Position numbers and translations under genes: made by a program | Part shown: piece after piece, positions 43,117 to 52,229 of the stretch | Layout of the letters: each line of letters begins with the position of its first letter | How positions within the stretch are numbered: position 1 is the stretch's first letter | From: Cellulomonas sp. URHD0024 | Lineage (GTDB): Bacteria > Actinomycetota > Actinomycetes > Actinomycetales > Cellulomonadaceae | Direction of reading: 5' to 3' | Length of the DNA: 64,000 bases | Assembly: GCF_000426185.1 (NCBI RefSeq) | Contig: NZ_AUEW01000004.1 | Location: 248,001 to 312,000, forward strand | Notes under the pieces: model-generated | Seen by the model: only the letters and a program-made list of their open reading frames with translations | What the model was told of the DNA's origin: nothing | Databases searched by the model: none

Positions 43117-44006
43117 GGGGCACCGACCGAGCGCGTCCAGGCTGCCTCGGCGGGCGTCGCCCCTTCCCGGACGATGGCCGCCTCGATCAGGCCGTAGGGG
43201 CGGTCGGCGGCCCAGAAGACCTCGCCCGGGTTCTCGAGGCCGAAGGGGCTCAGGTCCGACAGGAAGTGGTGCTTGTTGGGCGCGGCGAACCTGACCTCGA
43301 CGACCTCCGGCACCTGGTCGATGACCTGCGTCCCCATGTGCCACAGCGTCTGCTGGAGGGCGAGCGAGTGCAAGGTTGCGAAGGTCGAGATCATGATCGC
43401 GCGGACCGTGGCGTAGGTGGCGTCGAAGTCGAGGTCGGTGCCCGCGTACCGCCACTGCGCGATCAGGGACGTGGCGAGGATGCGATCGGTCGTCTCCTGG
43501 AGGGTCGTGTACTCGTCCTTGAGGAAGCCCGTGAACTCCGAGCCGGTGGACTTGAGCACCGTCAGGTCCTTGAGGCCGGCGATGACGGTCGTCGCGCCGT
43601 CGTCGACCGTGACCGAGGCGGTCCGGACCTCCTGGCCGCTGCGCACCCAGGTGTGGTCGTGCTCGGCGCCGTCGACGACCGCGCGCACCCACGCGTACTC
43701 CTCGACGTCCACGCGGGCACCGGCGACCGGCTCGATGTCCGTCACCAAGTGCTCCGCCAGCAGGATGCCGAACCGTTCGGGCGACTCGATCCCGTGCGCC
43801 TTGGCGTAGGCGAACACCATGTTCTTCTGGGTGTCCGTGGGCAGCACCGCGGACTGGTCGCCCGTCAGGTACGCCGCCTCGAAGTCGCCGCGCAGCGCGG
43901 AGGAGACGTTGAGGTCGCGGATCTCGTGCCGAGGAGTGTCGCGAACGATCCGGACGACGCGCGTCTCGGCCTTGCCGTACTGGTGGGACTGCAGTCGGGC
44001 CGTCAT
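43113..44006 (-). CDS. pucL: Urate oxidase
   Basis: A 297-residue uricase that oxidises urate to 5-hydroxyisourate without a cofactor. Family patterns are clear: SAVLPTDTQKNMVFAYAK (with the catalytic Thr), FLKDEYTTLQETTDRILATS, LQQTLWHMG and the signature AAPNKHHFLSDLSPFG. Length is normal. The N-terminus YGKAETRVVRIVRD also fits. It precedes guaD in a two-gene unit. Confidence 0.96.
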   Translation of the reverse strand: MTARLQSHQYGKAETRVVRIVRDTPRHEIRDLNVSSALRGDFEAAYLTGDQSAVLPTDTQKNMVFAYAKAHGIESPERFGILLAEHLVTDIEPVAGARVDVEEYAWVRAVVDGAEHDHTWVRSGQEVRTASVTVDDGATTVIAGLKDLTVLKSTGSEFTGFLKDEYTTLQETTDRILATSLIAQWRYAGTDLDFDATYATVRAIMISTFATLHSLALQQTLWHMGTQVIDQVPEVVEVRFAAPNKHHFLSDLSPFGLENPGEVFWAADRPYGLIEAAIVREGATPAEAAWTRSVGAP

Positions 44007-44067
44007 GTCGGCAGTCTGCCTCGGTCAGATGACGGGCGCGTTTCCGCAGGACAACCGATGTTCGCGC

Positions 44068-44679
44068 TCACCCGGGCAGCTCGCTGCGCCGCCAGCCGGA
44101 CGCGTCCAGACGGTACTCGCGGCGATGGCTCACGGAGTCCGCGGCCCCGGTCCAGAACGTCAGGCTGGTCGGGCGGACGCGGTACCCGATCCAGGTGTCC
44201 GGAGGGTCGAGCACGGGGTGGATGGCGCCGAAGTCGGCCCACGTGGTTCGACGTCCCTCCGGCGTGAGCTGGGCGACCTCCGGCGTGTTCAGCCAGGCGA
44301 GACGCTGGAGATAGGCCGACCGGTCGGCGAACGCGCGGTCCGACTCCGCCCGGTCGGCCCGTTCGACGGCCCCGCGCACGACGAGCTGGCGCATCGCCTC
44401 GGGCCAGCGCAGGACGAGGGCGGCGACGGGACGGGCGTCGAGCTGGGCGACCTTACGCGTCCTCGCGTCGGTGTGCAGGTAGAGGCCGGTGCGGTCGTAC
44501 TCGCTGAGCAGCACCGACCGCGCGTCGGGGTCGCCCGACTCGTCGACCGTGGCGAGCGTCATCACGGGTCGGTCCGGGTCGGTGTTGTCGGGCAACCAGT
44601 CCTGCAGCAGCTGCCAGGTCTCGTCGGGAACCTGCGGGATCACGGCGCCCACTGTGCTGGGAACCGGCGGCGTGCGCAC
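44068..44679 (-). CDS. Pyridoxamine 5'-phosphate oxidase-like flavoprotein
   Basis: A protein of about 203 residues in the PdxH-like split-barrel family: PVMTLATVDESGDPDARSVLLSEYDRTGLYLHTDARTRKVAQL in the FMN-binding half and WIGYRVRPTSLTFWTG with a C-terminal RREYRL. It is shorter at the C-terminus than true PdxH, lacking its full substrate-binding end. It may therefore oxidise another amine or act as a flavin reductase. The start is uncertain, with GTG codons at 44679, 44652 and 44643. It lies between the creatininase and uricase genes on the same strand. Confidence 0.72.
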   Translation of the reverse strand: MRTPPVPSTVGAVIPQVPDETWQLLQDWLPDNTDPDRPVMTLATVDESGDPDARSVLLSEYDRTGLYLHTDARTRKVAQLDARPVAALVLRWPEAMRQLVVRGAVERADRAESDRAFADRSAYLQRLAWLNTPEVAQLTPEGRRTTWADFGAIHPVLDPPDTWIGYRVRPTSLTFWTGAADSVSHRREYRLDASGWRRSELPG

Positions 44680-44729
44680 GTCGACGGCGCGGCCGGGCGG
44701 GCGGTGCTCACTCCGGGCTCACCCTGTGC

Positions 44730-45515
44730 TCACTCGGGGCTCGAGTGGGTGAACACGGCGATCTCGGTGAGGACGTCCACCGCCCGGCGGACCGAGGCGT
44801 CGAACAGGACGGCGCCCGCCGCAGCGGTGGCGCCGGTCGGGTCGCCGATGACCCCGTCGGGCCCGAAGTCGTTGCTGAGCCAGCCGAACTGGGCGGTGGT
44901 GCCGTTGAATCCGAGGTGGGTCATCGCGGCGATGTGCTCCGGGACGGTACGTCGAGCGTGGGCCATGTCGACGAGGTCAGGTCTCAGGTGCAGGACCAGC
45001 GACGTCTCGCCGTAGCCGGCGTGGATGCCGAGTCCGTGCTCGTCGGGCTCGTCGAGGCCGCCGGCGCCGGCGATCTGCAGGCCGGCGGGCATGGAGAACG
45101 TCATCAGCCCGTGGAGCCGACGGATCTCGCGCAGGGCGACGCCGAGGAGCGCGGTGTTGCCACCGTGGCCGTTGAGGAAGACGAGGCGCCGGGCGGGTGT
45201 CGTCGCCACCGAGCGACCGAGGTCCACGAGGGTGTCCAACAGGGTGCCTGCGCTGATCCACACGGTTCCCGACGCCCAGGAGTGCTCGTCGGACTTGGTG
45301 TAGGTGAGCGTCGGCAGCTGCCAGACGTCCAGACCTTCCGCGGCCGCCTGCTCGATCGCGGCGCTGGCGACGCTCTCGGCGATCAGGGCGTCGGTGATCA
45401 GCGGCAGGTGCGGCCCGTGGTGCTCCATCGCACCGATGGGGACGACGAGGACCGAGTCCGGGCCCAGGACCCGGGCCGTGGCGGGTCCGGCGAGCTCGGC
45501 GAGGAGACGGCTCAT
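44730..45515 (-). CDS. Creatininase-family amidohydrolase
   Basis: A 261-residue two-metal hydrolase. Metal ligands are visible: Glu31 and His33 in MEHHGPHLPL, Asp42 in LITD, and Glu in HAGYGETSLVLHL. The loop RLVFLNGHGGNTALL is typical. True creatininase opens creatinine; relatives open cyclic amides, including pterin- and flavin-derived rings or mycofactocin precursors. It overlaps the FAD oxidase gene as ATGA. The pair may treat one substrate in turn. A 17-bp near-duplicate of the gene's last bases lies just past the stop. Confidence 0.86.
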   Translation of the reverse strand: MSRLLAELAGPATARVLGPDSVLVVPIGAMEHHGPHLPLITDALIAESVASAAIEQAAAEGLDVWQLPTLTYTKSDEHSWASGTVWISAGTLLDTLVDLGRSVATTPARRLVFLNGHGGNTALLGVALREIRRLHGLMTFSMPAGLQIAGAGGLDEPDEHGLGIHAGYGETSLVLHLRPDLVDMAHARRTVPEHIAAMTHLGFNGTTAQFGWLSNDFGPDGVIGDPTGATAAAGAVLFDASVRRAVDVLTEIAVFTHSSPE

Positions 45516-46837
45516 CGGATCGCTCCCTTCCGGGGGCCGGCGTAGTCGGGGTCGAGCTTGCCGGGGTTGAGGAGGCCCGACGGGTCGGTGACCGCCGCCA
45601 GGGCGACGGTGCGCTCGACCTCGAAGTCGACGTTCCACTGGTGCGGGTTGTGGACGCCCACGCCCAGGGCACCCAGGGCGGCGATCACGGACGCCAGTCG
45701 TTCCGGGCCCTCGTAGACGCCGGCGAGCATGCCGATCGGGACGGTGTGGCCGGCCTCGAGGTGCAGGAGGCCGCCGGGGATCGTGGCCTGGACCTCGTCG
45801 AGCCGGTCGACGAGCGCCTCGCCGCCGACCTCCAGGTGCACGTAGGTGCCCGGATCCGACGTCTGCAGCCACTCGACGGGGTGGTTGTAGGAGAGCACCG
45901 AGAGCTTGAGGGACGCCTGGGGCCCGTCGCGAAGGTCCTCGACGGTTCCGCCGGCCTCCAGGACGAGGGTCGTGGCCGCCTCCACGGCGCCCGGGTCCAG
46001 GATCGCGCGCAGGCTCGCACGGCCCGGTGGCAGGGCGTCGTCCGGCGGCAGGGCCTCGGCGATCGGCGCGGGATCCGCGGAGACCAGCCGCGGCGCCGGG
46101 GTGAGACGCCCGAGGTCGCGCAGCACCCGGAACGCGGCGTGCTGGTCGTCGAACGAGGCGTAGAACCCGCGCCAGTCCTGGAGCGGCTCCAGGCGGACGG
46201 TGACGCGGGCCAGGATGCCGGCGGTGCCGTAGTTGTGGACGTAGGCCTGGGCGGCCTCGCCCTCGACGTGGACCAGGGAGGCACCGGGCAGCGCGTGGAC
46301 CACGTCCAGGGCGACGACGAACCCCTGGTGGTTGGCGCCGTGGACGATCGTGCCCGTCCCGCCGGACCCGCCGGACAGGAAGCCACCGATCGTCGACTGG
46401 GCGGTCGACGGGTACATCCACAGCTCCTGGCCGGTCTCGCGGGCCGCCGCCTCTATCGCGACCATCGTCGCGCCCGCCTCGGCGGTGACCCAGCCGTCGC
46501 CGATCTCGACGATCGCCCGGGCGCGGGTCAGGTCGAGGACCAGTCCGCCCTCCATCGGGATCGCCTGGCCGTAGTTGCCGGTGCCCTTGCCGCGCGGGGT
46601 GACCGGCACGCCGTGCGTCACGGCGGCCGCGACGCACGCGGCGATCTGCGTGGCGTTCGTCGGAAAGGCCACGACGTCGGCGAGGCCGAGGGGGAGCAGC
46701 TCGAGGATGACGGGGGACATCTTGGAGCCGTCCACGCTGACGCGTTCGCGGACGCGGGGGTCGGTGCTGACGCCGTCGTCGCCGAGGATGCCGCGCAGGT
46801 CGGCGATCAGGGCGTCGAGAGCGGTGGTGGTCTCCAC
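45512..46837 (-). CDS. FAD-binding oxidase, vanillyl-alcohol oxidase (GlcD) type
   Basis: A 441-residue flavoenzyme of the PCMH family. The FAD domain shows VAFPTNATQIAACVAAAVTHG, then PVTPRGKGTGNYGQA and STIGGFLSGGSGGTGTIVHG. The C-terminal NPGKLDPDY is the GlcD-like end motif. It would oxidise a hydroxy acid, alcohol or amine; the substrate is unknown. It lies between the ABC importer genes and the creatininase, so it may act on what the importer brings in. Confidence 0.85.
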   Translation of the reverse strand: METTTALDALIADLRGILGDDGVSTDPRVRERVSVDGSKMSPVILELLPLGLADVVAFPTNATQIAACVAAAVTHGVPVTPRGKGTGNYGQAIPMEGGLVLDLTRARAIVEIGDGWVTAEAGATMVAIEAAARETGQELWMYPSTAQSTIGGFLSGGSGGTGTIVHGANHQGFVVALDVVHALPGASLVHVEGEAAQAYVHNYGTAGILARVTVRLEPLQDWRGFYASFDDQHAAFRVLRDLGRLTPAPRLVSADPAPIAEALPPDDALPPGRASLRAILDPGAVEAATTLVLEAGGTVEDLRDGPQASLKLSVLSYNHPVEWLQTSDPGTYVHLEVGGEALVDRLDEVQATIPGGLLHLEAGHTVPIGMLAGVYEGPERLASVIAALGALGVGVHNPHQWNVDFEVERTVALAAVTDPSGLLNPGKLDPDYAGPRKGAIR

Positions 46838-46857
46838 GGGGGTACCTCTCGATCACG

Positions 46858-46896
46858 ACGGCGGCGGGCCCGGCCGGAGCCAGCGCCCGCCGCCGT
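46858..46896 (-). terminator. Intercistronic hairpin after the binding-protein gene
   Basis: ACGGCGGCGGGC and GCCCGCCGCCGT pair perfectly over 12 bp around a 15-nt loop, between the binding-protein stop and the FAD oxidase start. There is no T-run. It could be an attenuator, or could protect the binding-protein mRNA so that this protein is made in excess. Confidence 0.55.
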
Positions 46897-46926
46897 CTGG
46901 GAACGATCTGTCGATGGACGGAGTGC

Positions 46927-48108
46927 TCAGAAGCCGATCGACTGGTCGAGGAACTCGTTGGTGAACAGGTCGGTGGCGACCAGGCCGGACTTCGGGGGCG
47001 CGCCGGCCTCGGTGTAGATCGGCGTCATCGTGTCGATGATCTTCTGGACCCGGGCCTCGTCCATGTCGCCGACGTAGGCGTTGTCGCCGTTCGACGCGAT
47101 GTCGAGGTCCTTCATCTGCGTGACGGCGAAGTCGGCGACGCCCTGGGAGTAGACCCAGCCGTTGTTGTACTGCTTCACCAGGTCGAGGATCAGGGCGTTC
47201 GTCGTGGCCGGGTCGGTGATGTAGTCGACGTCCGCCTGCTGCATGACGGGGACGAGCTTCTTGAGGCACGGGGTCAGGGACGCCAGGTCGGCAGAGCGGA
47301 CCGACATGGCCTCGGGGTAGAGCGGGAACCCGGTGTCGTGGATGGTCTCCAGCTTCACGGGCTTGCCCCAGGCCGGGACCTCCTTCTCGTAGATGTACGG
47401 CTCGGCGGTCGCGAAGCCCTGCTGCGCGTCCTTGCCGCCCGCGGCGACGAAGTTGGCCGGGGTGCCGTCGTAGCTGCCGTCGGTGACCGACTCGTCGAGG
47501 ATCCCCGAGCCGATCAGGTAGCTCATGTACGCGGCACCGTTGAAGTACCGGATGACCCCGCCCGAGTCCTTGAGCGCGGTGCCCAGACCCTTGATGTCGG
47601 TGACGTCCGGGTACGTGGCCGGGTCCCACATGATCATCATCGGGGACTTGTCGTTCTCGGCGAACACCGCCGTCGTCGGGAACTTGTCCGAGAGCTGGAC
47701 GGCTTCGTCGGTCGAGACGTAGCCGAGGGTGATGTCCTTGTCGGTGTACATCTGCGCGGACGCCTGGGTGAAGCCGATGGCCGGGCCGCCCGCACGGACC
47801 TCGATCTTGACGCCCGTCGGCTTCCCGCCCGCGACGAGGTCGCCCTTCACCGTCTTCTGGTTGGCGTCGACGGTGTAGCCGGGCCCGACGAGCTCGTAGA
47901 GGTGTCCGTGGTCGGCCTCCGGGTTCCAGTCGGTCTGCACGACGACGGTGGCCGGACAGACGTCGGACAGGTCGAGGCTGCCCGCCGCCGCGGTGGCAGC
48001 GGCGACCGCGTCGGTGTCGCCTGAGCCGTCCGCGCAGGCAGTCAGGCCGAAGGCGGTCAACGCGATGCCGGCAGCTGCGGCGACGACGGTGCGGTTCGGA
48101 GTGCGCAT
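46927..48108 (-). CDS. ABC importer substrate-binding lipoprotein
   Basis: A 393-residue lipoprotein of the NMT1/SsuA-like group. The signal ends in the lipobox LTAC with Cys25. Then come VVVQTDWNPEADHGHLYELVG, EVRAGGPAIGFTQASAQMYTDKDITLGYVSTDEA and a long helical C-terminal lobe. In this group ligands are aromatic sulfonates, taurine, pyrimidine precursors or similar. Context with purine catabolism and amidohydrolases suggests a nitrogen heterocycle. It is the usual third partner of the ATPase and permease genes upstream. Confidence 0.87.
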   Translation of the reverse strand: MRTPNRTVVAAAAGIALTAFGLTACADGSGDTDAVAAATAAAGSLDLSDVCPATVVVQTDWNPEADHGHLYELVGPGYTVDANQKTVKGDLVAGGKPTGVKIEVRAGGPAIGFTQASAQMYTDKDITLGYVSTDEAVQLSDKFPTTAVFAENDKSPMMIMWDPATYPDVTDIKGLGTALKDSGGVIRYFNGAAYMSYLIGSGILDESVTDGSYDGTPANFVAAGGKDAQQGFATAEPYIYEKEVPAWGKPVKLETIHDTGFPLYPEAMSVRSADLASLTPCLKKLVPVMQQADVDYITDPATTNALILDLVKQYNNGWVYSQGVADFAVTQMKDLDIASNGDNAYVGDMDEARVQKIIDTMTPIYTEAGAPPKSGLVATDLFTNEFLDQSIGF

Positions 48109-48180
48109 GGTGCTCTCTTTCGGTTGGCGGACGTGCCGGCGGCCGCGGGGGTGGCCGTCGACGGGATCGGTACAGAAGGG

Positions 48181-49026
48181 TTAAGAGAAGTCGTACCAAC
48201 GGCCGACGACGAGCCGCCCCAGCTGGCCGAAGACCACGAACACGGTCACGCCGAGCAGGGAGGCGACGATGATCGCGGCGTAGAGGTCCGGGCCTTGCAG
48301 GCGGTTGGCGTACAGCTGGATGAGGACGCCGAGGCCCGGGTTGCCGCGCTGGAAGAACTGGTCTCCGACGACGGCACCGACCACCGCGAGCCCGGCCGAG
48401 GTCCGCAGGCCGACGAAGATGGAGGGCAGCGCCGCCGGGAACTGCAGCTTCATCAGCATCGTCGCGCGGCTGACGCCCTGGAGCTGGAACAGCTCGCGCT
48501 GCTGCTTGGCCACCGACTGCAGCCCGAAGAGTGTCATCGCGACGAGCGGGAACAGGGCGATCAGGACCGTGACGATCACGCGGGCCTGGAAGTTGTACCC
48601 GAACAGGATCCCGATCAGAGGGACGAGCGCGAGGATGGGGATGCACTGCAGGACGACGGCGTACGGGAAGAGCGACCGCTCGATCCAGGTGGCCTGCGCC
48701 ATGAGGACGGCCCACGTCACGCCGAGGACGATCGCGATCGCCAGGCCGGTCATCGCCACCTGCGTGCTGTGCAGGAGTGCGGTCATCAGGATGGCGAACT
48801 CGCCGTCCGAGAAGATCGCCTCCACGACCTCGTGCGGGTACGGCACGAAGTAGGGCAGGCCGCGCTGCGCGTAGTAGTAGGCGAGGGCGTACCAGAGCCC
48901 GATCATCAGGACGAAGACGACGATCGGTCCGAGCCAGGAGATGGTCGAGCGCTTGCGGCGTCGGGGCGCGACGGGCGTGACGACGCGCGCCTCGGCGGTG
49001 ACGCCCTCGATCGTGGTGGCAGCCAT
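48181..49026 (-). CDS. ABC importer permease
   Basis: A 281-residue inner-membrane protein of the SsuC/TauC type with six membrane helices. The ATPase-contact EAA loop is visible as LQGVSRATMLMKLQFPAALPSIFVGLR. The N-terminus is basic and cytoplasmic. The ATG overlaps the ATPase stop by one base (TGATG), so the two are coupled. The longer open frame upstream is antisense or out-of-phase sequence of the ATPase gene. Confidence 0.9.
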   Translation of the reverse strand: MAATTIEGVTAEARVVTPVAPRRRKRSTISWLGPIVVFVLMIGLWYALAYYYAQRGLPYFVPYPHEVVEAIFSDGEFAILMTALLHSTQVAMTGLAIAIVLGVTWAVLMAQATWIERSLFPYAVVLQCIPILALVPLIGILFGYNFQARVIVTVLIALFPLVAMTLFGLQSVAKQQRELFQLQGVSRATMLMKLQFPAALPSIFVGLRTSAGLAVVGAVVGDQFFQRGNPGLGVLIQLYANRLQGPDLYAAIIVASLLGVTVFVVFGQLGRLVVGRWYDFS

Positions 49027-49808
49027 CAGCTGTGCGCCTCCTTCAGGGCGTGCGAGACCTGTCCGACGACCTCGGTGAACTCGGGGGAGTACCGGATGTC
49101 GGGGTCGCGGGGCATGGGGAACGGGATGTCGAAGGACTGCACCAGCCGCCCGGGCCGGCCGGACATGACCACGACCTTGGTGGACAGGTAGACGGCCTCG
49201 GCCACCGAGTGCGTGATGAACAGCCCCGCGAAGTGCTGCTCGCTGAACAGCTTGAGGAGCTCGTCCTGCAGGCGGCCGCGCGTGATCTCGTCGAGCGCGC
49301 CGAAGGGCTCGTCGAACAGGAAGAGCTCGGGGTCGAGCGTGAACGAGCGGGCCAGCGAGGCGCGCATCTTCATCCCGCCGGACAGCTGCTTGGGCAGGTG
49401 CTTCTCGAAGCCCTCCAGCCCCACGAGCTTGATCGCCTCGCGTGCCTTCGCCCGGCGGATCTTCGGCCCGCGGCCCTTGAGCTCGGCCAGCAGCTCGACG
49501 TTGCCGAGCACGTTGCGCCACGGCAGGAGCGTCGCGTCCTGGAACACGTAGGCGATGTGGTCGGTGGCCAGCGAGACCGTGCCGGCGCTCGCCGTCTCCA
49601 GGCCGGACGCGATCCGCAGCAGCGTGGACTTGCCGCAGCCCGAGGGCCCGACGACGGAGACGAACTCGCCGCGGCCGACGGTGAGGTCGACCCCGGAGAG
49701 CGCAACCGTCCCGCCAGGAAAGGTCATGGCGACGTCCTCGAACCCGAGCAGTGGGCTGGGTTCCCGCACGGTGACGTCGGGGAGGGTGGTGGATGTCGTC
49801 GTGGACAC
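49026..49808 (-). CDS. ABC importer ATP-binding protein
   Basis: A 260-residue ATPase of the SsuB/TauB type. Walker A is VVGPSGCGKSTLLRIASGLE, the Q-loop AYVFQDATLLPWRNVLGNVEL, the signature LSGGMKMRASLARSF, and Walker B ELFLFDEPFGALDEITRG with the H-loop ITHSVAEAVYLS. The signature has Met-Lys in place of Gln-x. The start is the GTG of VSTTTSTTLPD, 2 bp after the amidohydrolase stop. It powers the importer encoded next to it. Confidence 0.92.
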   Translation of the reverse strand: MSTTTSTTLPDVTVREPSPLLGFEDVAMTFPGGTVALSGVDLTVGRGEFVSVVGPSGCGKSTLLRIASGLETASAGTVSLATDHIAYVFQDATLLPWRNVLGNVELLAELKGRGPKIRRAKAREAIKLVGLEGFEKHLPKQLSGGMKMRASLARSFTLDPELFLFDEPFGALDEITRGRLQDELLKLFSEQHFAGLFITHSVAEAVYLSTKVVVMSGRPGRLVQSFDIPFPMPRDPDIRYSPEFTEVVGQVSHALKEAHS

Positions 49809-49810
49809 GG

Positions 49811-51049
49811 TCACCTCGCTTCGGGGTAGGTGGGCAGGAGCGCCGGGGCGGCGACCCGGGAGTGCGTCTCGCTGAGGGCGACGAGACGTCCGGCGTGGAG
49901 GACGTAGCGGTCGAGGCTCGCCGTGGCGACGACCTCGACCAGGTCGTCCCCGCGCACGGCGAGGAGCTCGGCCCGGGCACCAGGTTCGATGCGGGCCGGC
50001 GGGAGGCCCATGACGTCGCGCGCGCCGGTGCTGACGGCGGCATACGCCTGGTCGACACTGAGGTGCCCGGCCACGACCAGGAGCATCGCGGTCTCCAGCG
50101 CGTCGCTGCGTCCGAGCGGGTTGAACGGGTCGCGCACGTTGTCGGCGCCGGCCGCGAACCGCACCCCCGCGTCGACGAGGGCCCGGACGGCGGTCAGCCC
50201 TCGCGGCGTCGCGACGTCGGAGTCCCAGCCCTGCAGGTACAGGTTGGTGATGGGGTTCGCGATGACGCCGACGTCGGCCGCGAGCACGTCGGCGATGACC
50301 TGGTCGCGACGAGGGCCGTCCAACGTGCCGAGCCGGACGCAGTGGCCCGCGCTGACGGGGGCCGTCCATCCGACGACCGCCCGCGCGAGCACGTCGAGCG
50401 TCACGTCGCAGTCGAGGCTCTCGTCGGTGTGGATGTCGACGCCGACGCCGCGCTGCCGGGCGATCTCCAGCAGCCGGGTCAGCTCGGCGGGCGCGTCCGG
50501 TGCCAGATGGGGCGCGCCGCCCACGAGATCCACACCGGCCGCGAGCGCGGCCTCGTGGTCCTCGGCGGGGGTCAGGTAGCCGCCGAGCGTCACGAGCTCC
50601 AGATCGAGCAGCCCGCGCAGCTCGTCGCGCACCCGGACCAGTGCGTGCACGCCGCGCAACGGGTCAGGTCCGGGCAGGAGGTCGACGTGGCTGCGGATGG
50701 CGGTGGTGCCGTGCGCGAGCATGGTCAGCGCCTGGGCCCGGGCGCGGTCCGCGATCTCGTCGACGGTCATCTGGTCGGAGTACGCGTGCCACGACTCGAT
50801 CGCGAGCCGCAGGTCGCCCATCGGCGGCCGGATCGCGCCCCACGACAGCGCCTTGTCGAGGTGCGCGTGCGGGTCCGCCGGCGCCGGCAGCAGCAGGAAG
50901 CCGTCCAGCTCCAGGGTCGAGTCCGGGTCTCCGGGACCGAGGGTGCCTCCCGGGACGACCGCCCCGATGCTGCCGCCGTCGAGCCGGACGTCGACCACCG
51001 TGCCGTCCACGAGGCGAGCGTGCAGGAGCCTCTCGATGGGGCGGGGCAA
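49811..51049 (-). CDS. Cytosine deaminase-like amidohydrolase
   Basis: An amidohydrolase of about 412 residues with complete metal residues: PADPHAHLDKALSW, IRSHVDLLPG, DIHTDESLDCD, SAGHCVRLG and AAGADNVRDPFNPLGRSD. This set matches the cytosine deaminase branch. It leads an operon with the ABC importer, so the imported compound is probably its substrate. TTG at 51049 is the nearest conventional start. The strong ribosome site GGAGGAGG (51065-51072) is 15 nt from it, but exactly 6 nt from an in-frame ATC at 51058. The true start is therefore in doubt. Confidence 0.85.
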   Translation of the reverse strand: MPRPIERLLHARLVDGTVVDVRLDGGSIGAVVPGGTLGPGDPDSTLELDGFLLLPAPADPHAHLDKALSWGAIRPPMGDLRLAIESWHAYSDQMTVDEIADRARAQALTMLAHGTTAIRSHVDLLPGPDPLRGVHALVRVRDELRGLLDLELVTLGGYLTPAEDHEAALAAGVDLVGGAPHLAPDAPAELTRLLEIARQRGVGVDIHTDESLDCDVTLDVLARAVVGWTAPVSAGHCVRLGTLDGPRRDQVIADVLAADVGVIANPITNLYLQGWDSDVATPRGLTAVRALVDAGVRFAAGADNVRDPFNPLGRSDALETAMLLVVAGHLSVDQAYAAVSTGARDVMGLPPARIEPGARAELLAVRGDDLVEVVATASLDRYVLHAGRLVALSETHSRVAAPALLPTYPEAR

Positions 51050-51115
51050 CGTGGTGATCGCGAACCTCCTCCGGGGAGCGCGTGGCTCACCCGGGGCGGG
51101 TGCGCCGTCGCGGGG

Positions 51116-51121
51116 TCTATA
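51116..51121 (-). promoter_or_regulatory. -10-like TATAGA of the importer operon
   Basis: TATAGA on the minus strand lies in an AT-richer patch about 45 bp before the ribosome site of the amidohydrolase gene. No good -35 was seen at 17 bp. Spacing is suitable for a promoter. Confidence 0.35.
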
Positions 51122-51267
51122 TCTCCTGCTGGGTACGCACGCTAGGTACCTGCCGTTTCCCGTGTGTAACGGGAGCGGTCCTTCCACGTGACGGTGTTTG
51201 CGCTGCTGTTAACACGAGCCTCGTACGGTGCTCGGAACGAGATCTGGTCGTGTGCACAGGAGGCTCC

Positions 51268-52212
51268 GTGAGCGTGTTCAGCGACATCCAACGTCCGGTC
51301 GTGGTGCAGGCCCGAAGGGAGCTCGTCGAGGGTGTGCTCGCCCTGGACCTGGCCCCGACGAACGGCCGACCGCTACCGCCCTGGACGCCCGGCTCGCACG
51401 TCGACCTGCTGCTTCCCGGCGGTGTGGAGCGGCAGTACTCGCTCTGCGGCGACCCCGCGGACCGCGGGTCCTACCGCGTGGCCGTGCTGCGCGAGCCGGA
51501 CGGTCGGGGCGGGTCCGCGTTCGTGCACGACGTCCTCGCCGTCGGGGACACGCTCCGGGTGCGGGGTCCGCGCAACCACTTTCCGTTCGACCCCGGCGGG
51601 AACCAGCGGACGGTGTTCGTCGCGGGTGGCATCGGGATCACGCCCCTGCTGTCGATGGTCCAGGCAGCCGACGCGGCCGGCGCCGACTGGTCGCTGCACT
51701 ACGCGGGGCGCTCGCGGGCGACGATGGCGTTCCTCGACCAGCTCGCCGGCCAGCCGGACCGTGTGCACGTCTATGCGGCGGACGAGGGGCGACGGCTCGA
51801 CGTGGCGTCGCTCGTGGACGGGCCGGCAGGACGCGTGTTCTGCTGCGGCCCGCGCCGGTTGGTCGACGCCGTCGACGCGCTCTCGGTGAACGGTTGGACC
51901 GTGCACACCGAGCGGTTCGAGGCACGCGAGTTCGGTCCACCCGTGTGGCCGGACGCGTTCGACATCGAGCTGGCGCTCAGCGGGTCGACGCTGCGCGTGC
52001 AGCCTGGCGAGAGCATCCTCGACGCGGTCGAGGACAGCGGGGCGGTCGTCGTCTCGTCGTGCCGGGTGGGCACCTGCGGGAGCTGTGAGACGCCGGTGCT
52101 GGAGGGCTCCGTGGAGCATCGCGACTCGGTCATCGGGCCGGGCGGAGCCGGCCAGACGATGATGATCTGCGTCTCACGAGCCGCCGGTCCGAGCCTGGTG
52201 CTCGAGCTGTGA
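51268..52212 (+). CDS. PDR-type ferredoxin reductase (phthalate dioxygenase reductase family)
   Basis: A 314-residue reductase with three domains in order: FMN-binding barrel (RQYSLCGDP), NAD-binding domain (VFVAGGIGITPLLSMV; VFCCGPRRLVDAV), and a C-terminal plant-type [2Fe-2S] domain with CRVGTCGSC and a later MMICVSRA. It would pass electrons from NADH to a Rieske oxygenase or demethylase. No oxygenase gene is in the window. The GTG is preceded by AGGAGG. It is divergent from the importer operon with about 200 bp between. Confidence 0.9.
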   Translation: MSVFSDIQRPVVVQARRELVEGVLALDLAPTNGRPLPPWTPGSHVDLLLPGGVERQYSLCGDPADRGSYRVAVLREPDGRGGSAFVHDVLAVGDTLRVRGPRNHFPFDPGGNQRTVFVAGGIGITPLLSMVQAADAAGADWSLHYAGRSRATMAFLDQLAGQPDRVHVYAADEGRRLDVASLVDGPAGRVFCCGPRRLVDAVDALSVNGWTVHTERFEAREFGPPVWPDAFDIELALSGSTLRVQPGESILDAVEDSGAVVVSSCRVGTCGSCETPVLEGSVEHRDSVIGPGGAGQTMMICVSRAAGPSLVLEL

Positions 52213-52229
52213 GCGCGATGGCGCCCGCC

